Positions 40,607-53,738 of a DNA stretch of 64,000 bases are shown here, piece by piece. Every line of letters begins with the position of its first letter. The first letter of the stretch is position 1. This DNA is from Streptomyces vilmorinianum (GTDB lineage Bacteria > Actinomycetota > Actinomycetes > Streptomycetales > Streptomycetaceae). The stretch lies in contig NZ_CP040244.1 in the NCBI RefSeq assembly GCF_005517195.1, positions 5,598,001 through 5,662,000 on the forward strand. The letters are read 5' to 3'. The translations under genes were made by a program, and so were the position numbers. The notes under the pieces were generated by a model. The model was not told the DNA's origin. It did not search any database and saw nothing but the letters and a program-made list of their open reading frames with translations.

Positions 40607-42082
40607 TCAGGCGCCGCCCTCCGGCGGCGGCGCCTGCTCGCCCTGCTCCTTCTTGTGCTGCAGCGCCTTCTGCAGCCGGGCGACGACAGCCTCCCCGTAG
40701 CGGCGGTGGCCGTGGACGCGCGGGTCGTCGGTCACGTCGTACCGCTTCACATAGGCGCCGAGGAACCCCTGGAGGGTGGCGACCGCCGGGATGGCGATCA
40801 GCGCGCCGACCGCGCCGAGCAGCGCCGTACCGGCGATCACCGAGCCGAAGGCCACCGCCGGATGGATGTCCACGGTCTTGGACGTCAGTTTCGGCTGGAG
40901 GATGTAGTTCTCGAACTGCTGGTAGACCACGACGAAGACCAGCACCCACAGCGCGTACCAGGGGTTCTCGGTGAACGCGATCAGCATGGGCAGCGCGCCC
41001 GCCAGATACGTGCCGATGGTCGGGATGAACTGCGAGACCAGGCCGACCCAGACCGCGAGCGCGGGCGCGTACGGAACGCCCAGGAACTCCAGCAGGATGA
41101 AGTGCGCGACGCCGGAGATCAGCGCCATCAGGCCGCGGGAGTAGAGGTAGCCGCCGGTCTTGTCGACGGCGATCTCCCAGGCCCGCAGCACCTCGGTCTG
41201 GCGGGCCGGGGGCAGTACGGAGCACAGGGCGCGGCGCAGCCGGGGACCGTCGGCGGCGAAGTAGAACGAGAACAGGAAGATCGTCAGCAGCTTGAAGAGG
41301 CCGCCGAGGACCGTGGCGGAGACGTCGAGGACGCCGGTCGCGCTGTTCTGCACGTACTTCCGCAGCCAGTCGGAGCGGAGCACGCTGTCCTGGACCTCGA
41401 CCCGGGACAGCTCGGTGTGGAAGGTCTGGTTGATCCAGTTGATCAACGAGTCGAGGTACTTGGGGAAGTTCTCGACCATGTCGACGATCTGGCCCGCCAG
41501 CATCGAGCCGAGCAGCACCACGAAGCCGACACTGACGACCATCACGGTGAGGAAGACGAGGAACGTGGCGAGTCCCCGCCGCATGCCCCGGGCGGCCATG
41601 CGCCCGACGGCCGGCTCTATGGCGAGGGCCAGGAAGAACGCGAGCAGGATGTTGACAAGGAGCCCGATGAGCTGATGGAAGGCCCAGCTGCCCAGCTGGA
41701 AGCAGGCGTAGAGCGCGAGGGCGAGCACCAGGGCGCGCGGCAGCCAGCGGGGCATCCGGGCGGCGGGCCGCGCTGCACCGGTGGCTTCGGGGCCTTCGGG
41801 GGCTTCGGGGGCAGGTGCTTCGGTTGCTTCAGGTGCTGCGGGTACTCCACGTGCACCGGACGCGGACGTACCGGTTCCGGACGGACCAGGGACGGCCGGC
41901 TCGCCGCCGGGCACTGGCACGTCGGTGAGGACAGGGGCGGTGCGCACGGCCGTCGGCCCGCCGGTCCCCGCCTCCGGGGCTCTCCCGGTCACGGCCTGGT
42001 CGGAGGCCCTGTCGGCGTGCCCGTGGGCGGACCCACGGGCGGTCGTCTTGTCGGTCTCGTCGGTTTCGTCAGTCGGAGCCAC
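40607..42082 (-). CDS. AI-2E family transporter (permease PerM/YdiK type)
   Basis: 491 aa. A polar Ala/Pro/Glu-rich N-terminal ~110 residues precedes about eight membrane helices; motifs include FFLALAIEPAVGRMAARGMRRG, FYFAADGPRLRR, GLVSQFIPTIGTYLAGALPMLIAF in outline and HPAVAFGSVIAGTALLGAVGALIAIP. The family exports autoinducer-2 or acts as a Na+/H+ antiporter; substrate here is unknown. Start uncertain: GTG at 42082 or GTG at 42100, neither with a clear ribosome binding site. The tail (QHKKEQGEQAPPPEGGA) is hydrophilic. Confidence 0.85.
   Translation of the reverse strand: MAPTDETDETDKTTARGSAHGHADRASDQAVTGRAPEAGTGGPTAVRTAPVLTDVPVPGGEPAVPGPSGTGTSASGARGVPAAPEATEAPAPEAPEGPEATGAARPAARMPRWLPRALVLALALYACFQLGSWAFHQLIGLLVNILLAFFLALAIEPAVGRMAARGMRRGLATFLVFLTVMVVSVGFVVLLGSMLAGQIVDMVENFPKYLDSLINWINQTFHTELSRVEVQDSVLRSDWLRKYVQNSATGVLDVSATVLGGLFKLLTIFLFSFYFAADGPRLRRALCSVLPPARQTEVLRAWEIAVDKTGGYLYSRGLMALISGVAHFILLEFLGVPYAPALAVWVGLVSQFIPTIGTYLAGALPMLIAFTENPWYALWVLVFVVVYQQFENYILQPKLTSKTVDIHPAVAFGSVIAGTALLGAVGALIAIPAVATLQGFLGAYVKRYDVTDDPRVHGHRRYGEAVVARLQKALQHKKEQGEQAPPPEGGA
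40609..40635. terminator. 10-bp inverted repeat between convergent genes
   Basis: Arms 40609-40618 and 40626-40635 are perfectly complementary around a 7-base loop, beginning 15 bases after the MMPL stop and overlapping the stop codon of the convergent AI-2E-family gene. It could end the MMPL transcript. Confidence 0.45.
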
Positions 42083-42130
42083 CCCGCCAGTCTCGCGCAC
42101 CGCGCGGACAATCCGTCCCGGCCCTCCGCG

Positions 42131-42325
42131 TCAGCGTTTGTCGGCCGGTACGTCGACGGCCGCGCAGACCGCCCGCCACACGTCCTTCGCCTCCCAGCCG
42201 GCGTCCAGTGCCTCACGCACCGTACGGCCGCCCAGTTCGGACATCACATGGTCCCGCGCGAAGGACTCGGCGTAGGCCCCACCGAAGTGGTCCGCCATCC
42301 GCTCCCAGAAAATCGTCAACCGCAT
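42131..42325 (-). CDS. DUF3046 domain-containing protein
   Basis: 64 aa, a compact actinobacterial DUF3046 protein: MRLTIFWERMADHFGGAYAESFARDHVMSEL in outline, then GRTVREALDAGWEAKDVWRAVCAAVDVP. The length and pattern match the family exactly. It lies 48 bases upstream of the AI-2E-family gene on the same strand. In many actinobacteria this gene is near recA and recX, as here. Function unknown. Confidence 0.85.
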   Translation of the reverse strand: MRLTIFWERMADHFGGAYAESFARDHVMSELGGRTVREALDAGWEAKDVWRAVCAAVDVPADKR

Positions 42326-42404
42326 GCCCCCAGTATCCCGCCCCCAAGAGTGCAGCCCGCTGCTTAGGCCTTGTCACGTGCTGTCGGCGGCCTACGGTCG
42401 GACC

Positions 42405-43334
42405 ATGGCTGGAACTCCTGTCGCGACTCCGCACGCGACCCCCCTCGCCCGCGCCGAGCACTTCATCTGGCTGACGGCCCGCGTGCTCGAACAGCGGCGG
42501 TTCGCCTATCACTTCCTGCGCGGTGGCGCGGAACCCGTCGAGGTCGCCCTCACGGCCTACCTCAACGAGGACGGCGGTTACGGCCACGCGCTCGAACCCG
42601 ACCTGCGCGGCCCGGTCAGCCAGCCGCTGCACACCGGGCACGCGCTGCGGGTCCTCGACTCCATCGGCCGCTGCGGCGGGCTGCGGGTCGAGCGGATCTG
42701 CCGTTATCTCACCGAGGTGTCCACGGTGGACGGCGCGCTGCCCGCGGTCCACCCGTCGCTGCGCGGCTATCCCGCCGCGCCCTTCGTACCGATCGTCGAC
42801 GACCCGCCCAGCGCGCTGCTGTCCACCGGCCCCGTGGTCGGACTGCTCCACCGCAACCAGGTGTGGCACGCCTGGCTCTTCCGCGCCACCGAGTTCTGCT
42901 GGTCGGCGGTCGAGTCGCTGGAGACCTCGCACCCGTACGAGATCGAGGCCGCCGTCGCCTTCCTCGACGGGGTCCCCGACCGGTCGCGGGCCCAGGCGGT
43001 GGCCGACCGGCTCGGGCGCCTGGTGCGGGAGCAGCGGCTGGCGGTCCTGGACCCCGAGCGCCTCGACGAGTTCCCGGTGGCACCGGGGTACGCGCCGGGC
43101 GAGCACCATTTCCCGTACGACTACGCGCGCGTGCCGGACTCGCTGGCCCGCCGCTGGTTCACGGACGAGGAGATGGGGCGCTCCCTCGACCACCTCGCCG
43201 CCCGCCAGCAGGAGGACGGCGGCTGGCCGGTCACCTGGCGGCAGTGGGCCCCGGGCACGGCGCTGGAGGCGCGCCCGATGGTGACGATCGAGGCGCTGCG
43301 GACCCTGCGCGCCCACGGCCGTCCGATCACCTGA
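42405..43334 (+). CDS. Conserved hypothetical protein, alpha/alpha-toroid-like
   Basis: 309 aa, unnamed family common in actinobacteria. Sequence is helix-rich with repeats like ALTAYLNEDGGYGHALEPDLRGP (about 45-68) and LAARQQEDGGWPVTWRQWAPGTALEARP (about 265-292); the Q-x-DGGW step is typical of prenyltransferase/terpene-cyclase-type alpha/alpha toroids. No catalytic motif is recognised. ATG at 42405; ribosome binding site weak (GGTCGGA). It is divergent from the DUF3046 gene. Function unknown. Confidence 0.75.
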   Translation: MAGTPVATPHATPLARAEHFIWLTARVLEQRRFAYHFLRGGAEPVEVALTAYLNEDGGYGHALEPDLRGPVSQPLHTGHALRVLDSIGRCGGLRVERICRYLTEVSTVDGALPAVHPSLRGYPAAPFVPIVDDPPSALLSTGPVVGLLHRNQVWHAWLFRATEFCWSAVESLETSHPYEIEAAVAFLDGVPDRSRAQAVADRLGRLVREQRLAVLDPERLDEFPVAPGYAPGEHHFPYDYARVPDSLARRWFTDEEMGRSLDHLAARQQEDGGWPVTWRQWAPGTALEARPMVTIEALRTLRAHGRPIT

Positions 43335-43417
43335 CGCCCCACGCGCCGGGCGGTGCGAGGCGCAAACGGCACACGCGGCGCGCACCACGGGCACGGCGGG
43401 GTCGATGCATGAGGGCG

Positions 43418-43726
43418 TCACCCGCCCAGCGCCCTCACTCCCGCCGTGACCACCACGGCCGCGCCGACGACCACCAGGAAGGGCGCCCGAAGGGCGAGGG
43501 CGACGGCGGCCGCGGCGACGCCCAGGGCGCGGGCGTCCAGGACGAGCGCGCCGGCCGCGCTGAAGGTCTGCTGGGCGGTGAGCGCCGCGAGCAGAGCGAC
43601 CGGCAGCAGGGCCGCCAGCCGTCGGACGAGGGGCCGTTCCAGGGCGCCCTCGGGCACGAGGAGCCCGACCAGCTTGACGACGTAGCAGCCGACGACCGTG
43701 AGGCCGATCGCGATCCAGACACTCAT
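43418..43726 (-). CDS. azlD: AzlD-family branched-chain amino-acid export subunit
   Basis: 102 aa small integral membrane protein with four hydrophobic segments: VWIAIGLTVVGCYVVKLVG, LLPVALLAALTAQQTF, ALGVAAAAVALALRAPF and VVVGAAVVVTAGV. Matches AzlD, the small partner of AzlC in branched-chain amino-acid efflux. Its start overlaps the azlC stop by 4 bases (ATGA), so they are translated together. Chosen start ATG at 43726. Confidence 0.85.
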   Translation of the reverse strand: MSVWIAIGLTVVGCYVVKLVGLLVPEGALERPLVRRLAALLPVALLAALTAQQTFSAAGALVLDARALGVAAAAVALALRAPFLVVVGAAVVVTAGVRALGG

Positions 43727-44520
43727 CGGACATCCCCCTTGCCGCTGCCATCGGTGCCATCGGTGCCACCACTGCCACCACTGCCACCGGCGCCACCGGT
43801 GCCGACGTTGCCCCCGGCCATGTGGCGGCCCCGCGCCCACAGCACGGCGGGCGCGGCGAGCGCCGCCACCAGGACCGGGACACCGGCCGGCAGCACCGGC
43901 AGCAACCCGAGGCCTAGCACGACGGCGATCCCCGCGGTGTACCGCTCCGTCGCCGTCTTCAGCATGGGCGCGAGCAGCGCGAGGAAGACGGCGGGGCCGG
44001 CCGCGTCCAGACCCCAGGCGTCGGTGTCGCCGATGGCCTCCGCCCCGAGGGCGCCCAGCAGGGTCGTCAGGTTCCACAGCACGTAGAGCGTGAGGCCGGT
44101 GACGCTGAACCCGATCCGTGCGGCCCGTCGCGTCGGCTGCGCGAGCGCCACCGCCGTCGTCTCGTCGATCACCCACTGGGCGGCGAACGGCCTGACCGCG
44201 CGCGGCAGGGCGAGGAGCTGGGACAGCCGCAGCCCGTAGAAGGCGTTACGGGTGCCCAGGAAGAACGCGCCCGCCGCGGCCGTGAACGGGTTCCCACCCG
44301 CCGCGAGCGCCCCCACCAGCGCGAACTGCGAGGCGCCGGTGAAGACGAGCAGGCTGAGCGCGCAGGTCTGGAGCAGGCTGAGTCCGGATCCCGCGGAGGT
44401 CACGCCGAAGGCGAAGCCGGAGAGACCGACGGCGATACCGACCCCGAGCGCGTCGCGTACGACCGCCGAGTCCGCCTTCGTGCTCTCCCGTATGACTGGA
44501 GGTGCTGTCTGTTCTGCCAC
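43723..44520 (-). CDS. azlC: AzlC-family branched-chain amino-acid exporter
   Basis: 265 aa with about seven membrane helices. AzlC motifs: VGIAVGLSGFAFGVTSAGSGLS, LLVFTGASQFALVGALAAGG, and FLGTRNAFYGLRLSQLL. A hydrophilic Gly/Thr/Asp tail (TGGAGGSGGSGGTDGTDGSG), encoded by GGT/GGC-type repeats, ends the protein. GTG at 44520 preferred over a GTG at 44571; neither has a strong ribosome binding site. Partner azlD overlaps by 4 bases and an AraC regulator gene lies directly upstream on the same strand; typical efflux unit. Substrate class inferred. Confidence 0.85.
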   Translation of the reverse strand: MAEQTAPPVIRESTKADSAVVRDALGVGIAVGLSGFAFGVTSAGSGLSLLQTCALSLLVFTGASQFALVGALAAGGNPFTAAAGAFFLGTRNAFYGLRLSQLLALPRAVRPFAAQWVIDETTAVALAQPTRRAARIGFSVTGLTLYVLWNLTTLLGALGAEAIGDTDAWGLDAAGPAVFLALLAPMLKTATERYTAGIAVVLGLGLLPVLPAGVPVLVAALAAPAVLWARGRHMAGGNVGTGGAGGSGGSGGTDGTDGSGKGDVR

Positions 44521-44530
44521 GCGAGGGACG

Positions 44531-45400
44531 TTACGAGTCCCGGCCGCCGGCGGTCTTGTACGTTCTTGCACCCCGTGTCCTGGCGCCCCGCGCGCGCTGG
44601 TACGCCCCCGGCGGCACGCCCACGCTCCGCGCGAAGTGCCGGTTCAGGTGCGGCTGGTCGGTGAAGCCGACGGCCACGGCCGCCTCCGCCGGGGCCGTCC
44701 CCGCGTCGAGCAGCCGCCGCGCCCGCCGCACGCGCGCGTCGGTCAGCCAGGTGTGCGGGGGCATCCCGTACGCCTCCCGGAAGGCCCGCAGCAGCGCGAA
44801 GGGACTGGTGCCGAGGTCGGCGGCCAGGCGCTCCAGGGTCGGCGGATCCACCATCCGCTCCTCGAGCACGGCACGCGCGCGTGCCGCGTTGCGCGCGCCG
44901 GCCGAGCGGGGGGCGAGCAGGGCGATGCGGCCCCCGTGGCTGCGCAGCATCCTCGCCGTGACCAGTCGCAGCAGACTGTCGGCGGCCAGCGCGTTGCCCT
45001 CCTCCGCGGCCCGGTGGACCCCGATCACGAGCTGCGCGGCGTACGGATCGTCCACGACGGGTTCGGTGAACCCGACGTCGCCCCGCAGCGCGATGGTGTC
45101 GGCGGCGATGGACCGGATCAGCTCCGCGTCGGGGTAGATCGTGCGGTAGGTCCAGCCCTCGGGGACACCCGCGTGCCCGGTGTGCGGGGTGTCGGGATTG
45201 ACCAGGGCGATCTGTCCGGGGCCGGCGTGCACGAGATCGTCACGGTAGTGGAAGGCCTCCACGCCGTCCGTGATCGCGGCGAAGACGAAGGACTCGTGGG
45301 TGTGCCGGGCGAAGGCCTTGCGCACGTAGTGGGCGTGCAGCAGGTCGACGCCGGGCAGCTCGGGGTACTGCCAGTACCGTGCCCGCTCCCCAGTCGCCAT
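44531..45400 (-). CDS. AraC-family transcriptional regulator
   Basis: 289 aa. N-terminal cupin effector domain (KAFARHTHESFVFAAITDG, GPGQIALVNPDTPHTGHA) and C-terminal double HTH (LERLAADLGTSPFALLRAFREAYGMPPHTWL, AEAAVAVGFTDQPHLNRHFARSVGVPPGAYQ in outline). It reads 10 bases before azlC, so it is in one operon with azlCD and probably controls it in response to a branched-chain amino acid or analogue. ATG at 45400 chosen; another ATG lies 9 bases upstream. Divergent from lhr across 92 bases. Confidence 0.9.
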   Translation of the reverse strand: MATGERARYWQYPELPGVDLLHAHYVRKAFARHTHESFVFAAITDGVEAFHYRDDLVHAGPGQIALVNPDTPHTGHAGVPEGWTYRTIYPDAELIRSIAADTIALRGDVGFTEPVVDDPYAAQLVIGVHRAAEEGNALAADSLLRLVTARMLRSHGGRIALLAPRSAGARNAARARAVLEERMVDPPTLERLAADLGTSPFALLRAFREAYGMPPHTWLTDARVRRARRLLDAGTAPAEAAVAVGFTDQPHLNRHFARSVGVPPGAYQRARGARTRGARTYKTAGGRDS

Positions 45401-45492
45401 GCCCCCCATTCTGCGTCACGGGCCGCTCCGGCCACGAAGGGAGTTTCCCCAGGTCCGGGCGGTTGTCAGTGGCGGGGTGCACGATGGGTGGC

Positions 45493-50142
<4,650 letters not shown>

Positions 50143-50172
50143 AGGGGCGGCACGGTCCCGCATCATGGAGTC

Positions 50173-50970
50173 ATGCCCGAAGGAGACACCGTCTGGCAGA
50201 CCGCCCGCCGACTGCGCGAAGCCCTCGCCGGGCGCGTCCTGACCCGTTCCGACCTGCGCGTTCCCCGGTTCGCGACCGCCGACCTCACCGGCCGTACGGT
50301 CCTGGACGTGACGCCGCGCGGCAAGCACCTGCTGACCCGGATCGAGGACGGGCTGACCCTCCACTCCCATCTGCGCATGGACGGGTCGTGGCAGGTGTAC
50401 GCCACGGGCGAGCGCTGGCGCGGCGGCCCGGCCCACCAGATCCGGGCGATCCTCGGCAACGCCGAGCGGACCGCCGTCGGCTACCGCCTCCCTGTCCTCG
50501 AACTGATCCGTACCGCGGACGAGCCCGAGGTCGTGGGCCATCTCGGCCCGGATCTCCTCGGCCCGGACTGGGACCCCGGGGAGGCCGTCCGCAGGCTGAC
50601 CTCCGACCCCGCCCGCCCCCTCGGCGAGGCCCTCCTCGACCAGCGGAATCTCGCGGGCATCGGCAATGTCTACAAGTCCGAGCTGGCGTTCCTCGCCGCC
50701 GTCACACCGTGGCTCCCCGTCGGCGAGCTCCCGCCCGGTGTCCCCGAACGCCTGGTCGCCACCGCCCACCGCCTCCTGGACGCGAACAAGGACCGCCCCG
50801 ACCGCCGGACCACCACGACCCGGAGGCCGGGGCAGCCGCTGCATGTGTACGGACGCGAGGGTCGCCGCTGCCCCCGCTGCGGCGCCGCCGTCCGCCGGGC
50901 GGAGCTCGGCGACCGCGTCACGTACTGGTGCCCCGGATGTCAGAAGGGTCCCTCCGCCCCAACTAATTGA
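50173..50970 (+). CDS. nei2: Fpg/Nei-family DNA glycosylase (endonuclease VIII type)
   Basis: 265 aa. Catalytic N-terminus MPEGDTVW (Pro2, Glu3), core beta-sandwich (RGKHLLTRIEDGLTLHSHLRMDGSW in outline), helix-two-turn-helix NLAGIGNVYKSELAFLA with the conserved Asn-Lys, and a C-terminal zinc finger: CPRCGAAVRRAELGDRVTYWCPGC. It excises oxidised pyrimidines. Next to lhr (30-base gap), the same pairing seen in other actinobacteria, consistent with a joint DNA-repair role. The ATG is supported by its exact Fpg/Nei N-terminus. Confidence 0.93.
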   Translation: MPEGDTVWQTARRLREALAGRVLTRSDLRVPRFATADLTGRTVLDVTPRGKHLLTRIEDGLTLHSHLRMDGSWQVYATGERWRGGPAHQIRAILGNAERTAVGYRLPVLELIRTADEPEVVGHLGPDLLGPDWDPGEAVRRLTSDPARPLGEALLDQRNLAGIGNVYKSELAFLAAVTPWLPVGELPPGVPERLVATAHRLLDANKDRPDRRTTTTRRPGQPLHVYGREGRRCPRCGAAVRRAELGDRVTYWCPGCQKGPSAPTN

Positions 50971-51002
50971 CGGAGCGTCAGATCTGGTCGTACGGTCCGG
51001 TC

Positions 51003-51767
51003 ATGGCCCTCACGGCGTACGACTTCACCGGCCGCACCGCCTTCGTCACCGGCGCGGCGAGCGGCATCGGCCGTGCCACCGCCACGCTCCTCGCGCAGGC
51101 GGGCGCCACCGTCCACTGCGCGGACCGCGACGAGCTCGGCCTCCGCACGACCGCGGATCTCGTCACCGCACAGGGCGGCACCGCACACACCCACACCCTC
51201 GACGTCACCGACCGCGCCGCCCTCGCCGCGGCCGTCGCGAGCGCGGGCCCGCTGCACACGATGGCGGCCGTCGCCGGGATCATGCACACGAGCACGGTCC
51301 TGGAGACCCGCGACGAGGACCTCGACCGCGTTCTCGCGGTGAACTTCAAGGGCGTGCTCCACGCCTGCCAGGAGGCGGCCCGTTCGATGATCGCGACGGG
51401 CACGCGCGGCTCCATCGTCACGATGGCCTCAGGCGCGATGGACACCGCGAGCGCGGGCCTGCTCTGCTACAGCGTCACCAAGGCCGCCGTCGTCCAGCTG
51501 ACCAAGACCCTGGCCACCGAGGTCGGCCCGTACGGCATCCGGGTCAACGCGATCGCCCCCGGCTGGATCCGCACCCCCATGACCGACCGTCACGAGCCCG
51601 CCGCTCAGCAGCAGGCGGAGGCGGCCATGGCCCGCCGCTCCCCCCTGGGCCGGGTGGGTGAGCCGGAGGACATCGCGCACGCGGTCCTCCACCTCGCCTC
51701 CGACGCAGCGTCGTTCACGACGGGTCAGATCCTCCGCCCCAACGGCGGGGTCGCGATGCCGTGGTGA
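51003..51767 (+). CDS. Short-chain dehydrogenase/reductase
   Basis: 254 aa classical SDR. Cofactor motif TGAASGIG (16-23), ADRDE after beta-2 favouring NAD(H), catalytic YSVTK with an Ala/Ser-rich upstream segment, and PGWIRTPM. Oxidises or reduces an unknown alcohol/ketone. ATG at 51003; ribosome binding site weak. It follows nei2 by 32 bases, and a small membrane-protein gene on the minus strand overlaps its 3' end by 53 bases. Role unknown. Confidence 0.9.
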   Translation: MALTAYDFTGRTAFVTGAASGIGRATATLLAQAGATVHCADRDELGLRTTADLVTAQGGTAHTHTLDVTDRAALAAAVASAGPLHTMAAVAGIMHTSTVLETRDEDLDRVLAVNFKGVLHACQEAARSMIATGTRGSIVTMASGAMDTASAGLLCYSVTKAAVVQLTKTLATEVGPYGIRVNAIAPGWIRTPMTDRHEPAAQQQAEAAMARRSPLGRVGEPEDIAHAVLHLASDAASFTTGQILRPNGGVAMPW

Positions 51768-51999
51768 CGCGCGCGCCCGTGGCACCCCTGACCGCCCGAC
51801 CGCCCGCGCCTGCGGACGCCGTCACGTGCACCGGCAGCAGACTCAGCCCCCAGCCACCGGCCGCGACCGCCCCCTCCACCAGCCCCGACTGCTCCGGGAC
51901 CAGCGCCAGTCGCAGCACCGCCCACCACCACAGCCCGCCGGCCACCAGCCCGCCCGCGATCCACACGAGCGTCACCAGCGGAACCCGTCGCCGTACCAT
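51715..51999 (-). CDS. Small membrane protein, tail overlapping the SDR gene
   Basis: 94 aa. Two hydrophobic segments (VTLVWIAGGLVAGGLWWWAVLRLAL and GAVAAGGWGLSLLPVHVTA in outline) and a basic Arg-rich C-terminus. Its start has an unusually strong ribosome binding site, GGAGGAGG, 5-6 bases before the ATG. Its last 53 bases are antisense to the end of the SDR gene, so part of the tail (ASRPRRWGGGSDPS) may simply be forced by overlap. Unknown function; possibly a small membrane anchor. Confidence 0.6.
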   Translation of the reverse strand: MVRRRVPLVTLVWIAGGLVAGGLWWWAVLRLALVPEQSGLVEGAVAAGGWGLSLLPVHVTASAGAGGRAVRGATGARVTTASRPRRWGGGSDPS

Positions 52000-52109
52000 G
52001 GCCGCCTCCTCCGGTCGACGCTAGACCGGCCGTATCACCCGGCGGGAGGGCGCACGGGAGGCAGACCCAGCGCACCCGGCGCACGGCACGCGCAACGCGG
52101 CCGCCACGC

Positions 52110-52586
52110 CTAGGCGCTCTCCGCCTGGAACATCCACGCATGCTTCTCGAGGTCGGCGGTGAGGCCGATGAGTACGTCCTGGCTGACCGGGTCGGGTTCG
52201 GCGGTCGCCAGGACGCGCTCCCGCATCCGTGTGACGACCGTGCCGAGCGCCTGGACCAGGATCTCCACCGCGTCCTTGTCCTTGATCCAGCCGTCCGGCA
52301 CCGGAACGGCCCCGATCGCGCTCGTCGACGCCACCGTCGCCGATCGCCCGTCAGGCGTGACTCCGAGCGCCGAGGCGCGCTCGGCCACGATGTCGGAGTG
52401 CTGACGCGCGGTGACCACGACCTCGTCGAGCTGCAGATGGACGGAGCGGAACCGGGGTCCCACCACGTTCCAGTGCACCTGCTTGGCCACCAGGGCGAGA
52501 TCGACCAGGTCCACCAGCGCGCCCTGCAGGGCGCCGCCGACCGTCCTGAGGTCGGCGTCGGACAGGGAGCTCTTCACGACAGACAT
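52110..52586 (-). CDS. dps: Dps-family DNA-binding ferritin-like protein
   Basis: 158 aa. The Dps four-helix core is complete: KQVHWNVVGPRFRSVHLQLDEVV carries the di-iron His-Asp-Glu set, followed by ARQHSDIVAERASALG and PDGWIKDKDAVEILVQALG. Short N-terminus (MSVVKSSLSDADLRTV). Dps oligomers store iron and protect DNA under stress. ATG at 52586 preceded by GGAG. S. coelicolor has several dps genes; this one sits beside clgR. Stress regulation is expected, but I found no clear promoter box. Confidence 0.92.
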   Translation of the reverse strand: MSVVKSSLSDADLRTVGGALQGALVDLVDLALVAKQVHWNVVGPRFRSVHLQLDEVVVTARQHSDIVAERASALGVTPDGRSATVASTSAIGAVPVPDGWIKDKDAVEILVQALGTVVTRMRERVLATAEPDPVSQDVLIGLTADLEKHAWMFQAESA

Positions 52587-52690
52587 ACGGGGTCTCCAAC
52601 CAGTCGTACGTTCTCCCCACCATGGCACGAAGTCATAAACCAGGGCATCTCGTACGAAAAGGAAACCTGTGCCCAGCCGAAGACGACGAA

Positions 52691-52729
52691 AGCCCCGGCC
52701 GGCGCCCGTACAGGGCACCACCCGGGGCT
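52691..52729 (-). terminator. Two-tier hairpin after clgR
   Basis: Outer arms 52691-52698 and 52722-52729 (AGCCCCGG/CCGGGGCT) enclose an inner GCCC-GTACA-GGGC stem. Read on the minus strand it ends in TTTCGTC, 16 bases downstream of the clgR stop and before dps. Likely terminator of the clgR transcript. Confidence 0.7.
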
Positions 52730-52744
52730 CTCGCCCACTTCGTC

Positions 52745-53119
52745 TCAGGCAGCGACGACGTCCACCGCTTCCGCGGGCGCCTTGATGGTCACCCGCTCGG
52801 TGGCTACACCCGTCACCGACACCGAATTGAGCATCGGGCGTACCGGTGCGGGCACCGGTTCGCTCGCCGCTGCCGACGCGGCCAGTTCGGCCAGTGACAG
52901 CTCGTCGCTCACTTCACGCATGAGCTCGGACATCCGTACGTCCAGCGCGTCGCAGATCGCGGAGAGCAGCTCGGAGGAAGCCTCCTTCTGCCCCCGCTCC
53001 ACCTCGGAGAGATAGCCGAGCGAAACTCGGGCGGACGAGGAGACTTCGCGCAGAGTACGGCCCTGGCGCTGGCGCTGCCGACGCAGCACGTCACCCAACA
53101 GGCGACGGAGCAGAATCAT
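52745..53119 (-). CDS. clgR: Transcriptional regulator ClgR (Clp gene regulator)
   Basis: 124 aa. N-terminal Cro/C1-type HTH: DVLRRQRQRQGRTLREVSSSARVSLGYLSEVERGQKEASSELL in outline, about residues 10-55; the pattern is that of ClgR, the activator of clp protease genes in actinobacteria. The C-terminus ends VDVVAA, a di-alanine tail that fits known ClpP-dependent turnover of ClgR. ATG at 53119 behind GGAGGGAG. It is downstream of cinA and pgsA, the same block as in other actinobacteria. Target operator unseen here. Confidence 0.92.
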   Translation of the reverse strand: MILLRRLLGDVLRRQRQRQGRTLREVSSSARVSLGYLSEVERGQKEASSELLSAICDALDVRMSELMREVSDELSLAELAASAAASEPVPAPVRPMLNSVSVTGVATERVTIKAPAEAVDVVAA

Positions 53120-53228
53120 CGGTGGCTCCCTCCTCGGACCGCGTAGCCGCATCCTTCACGCCCCACCGTACCGCCTCGCGCTGCGGCCGTGCGGGGAGCG
53201 ATGTCGTGTTCACTCAGGGCTGCAAACA

Positions 53229-53738
53229 TCAATTCCCCCCGTTCTGTTCCGTATCCTGTGCCCGCGCATTTCCCGAGAGTTCGTCGCCGAGCAGTTCCAG
53301 CACGCTCCGTACACTCTCTCTACGGATTTCCGCACGGCCGCCGTTCAACCGCAATGCGGCCACTTTCCCAGCCCCCACGGGCCCTGCGACGGCAACGTAC
53401 ACCGTTCCGACGGGCTGTCCGTCCTGCGGTTCGGGGCCGGCGACGCCCGTCGTCGCGATGCCCCAGTCGGCGCCGAGCCGGTAGCGCACACCCACCGCCA
53501 TCTGCAGCGCGACCTCGGGGTCCACCGCGCCACGCTCCGCCAGAAGGGTCTCGTCGACCCCCAGAAGTTCCTCTTTGACGGCCGTGGCGTACGCCGTGAC
53601 GGACCCGAGGAAGGTCTTCGATGCTCCGGGCACCGAGGTGAGCTCCCCGGCCACCAGGCCGCCCGTGAGGGACTCCGCGGCGGCCAGGGTCTGACCACGC
53701 TCCGCAAGCAGCTCCAGCACCCGGGCGGCCCCGTTCAT
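53229..53738 (-). CDS. cinA: CinA-family amidohydrolase (nicotinamide-nucleotide amidase domain)
   Basis: 169 aa, only the C-terminal amidase domain of classical CinA. Motifs: AAAESLTGGLVAGELTSVPGASKTFLGSVTAYATAVKEELLGV in outline (residues 19-61), GATTGVAGPE-like GIATTGVAGPEPQDGQPVGTVY, then a final helix. It hydrolyses nicotinamide mononucleotide to the acid form. Its ATG overlaps the pgsA stop (ATGA), so it is translated with pgsA. ClgR follows 109 bases further on. Confidence 0.9.
   Translation of the reverse strand: MNGAARVLELLAERGQTLAAAESLTGGLVAGELTSVPGASKTFLGSVTAYATAVKEELLGVDETLLAERGAVDPEVALQMAVGVRYRLGADWGIATTGVAGPEPQDGQPVGTVYVAVAGPVGAGKVAALRLNGGRAEIRRESVRSVLELLGDELSGNARAQDTEQNGGN

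Noticed and set aside
52600..52744. Small ORFs between dps and clgR
   Set aside because: They have no ribosome binding site and sit over the clgR terminator hairpin.
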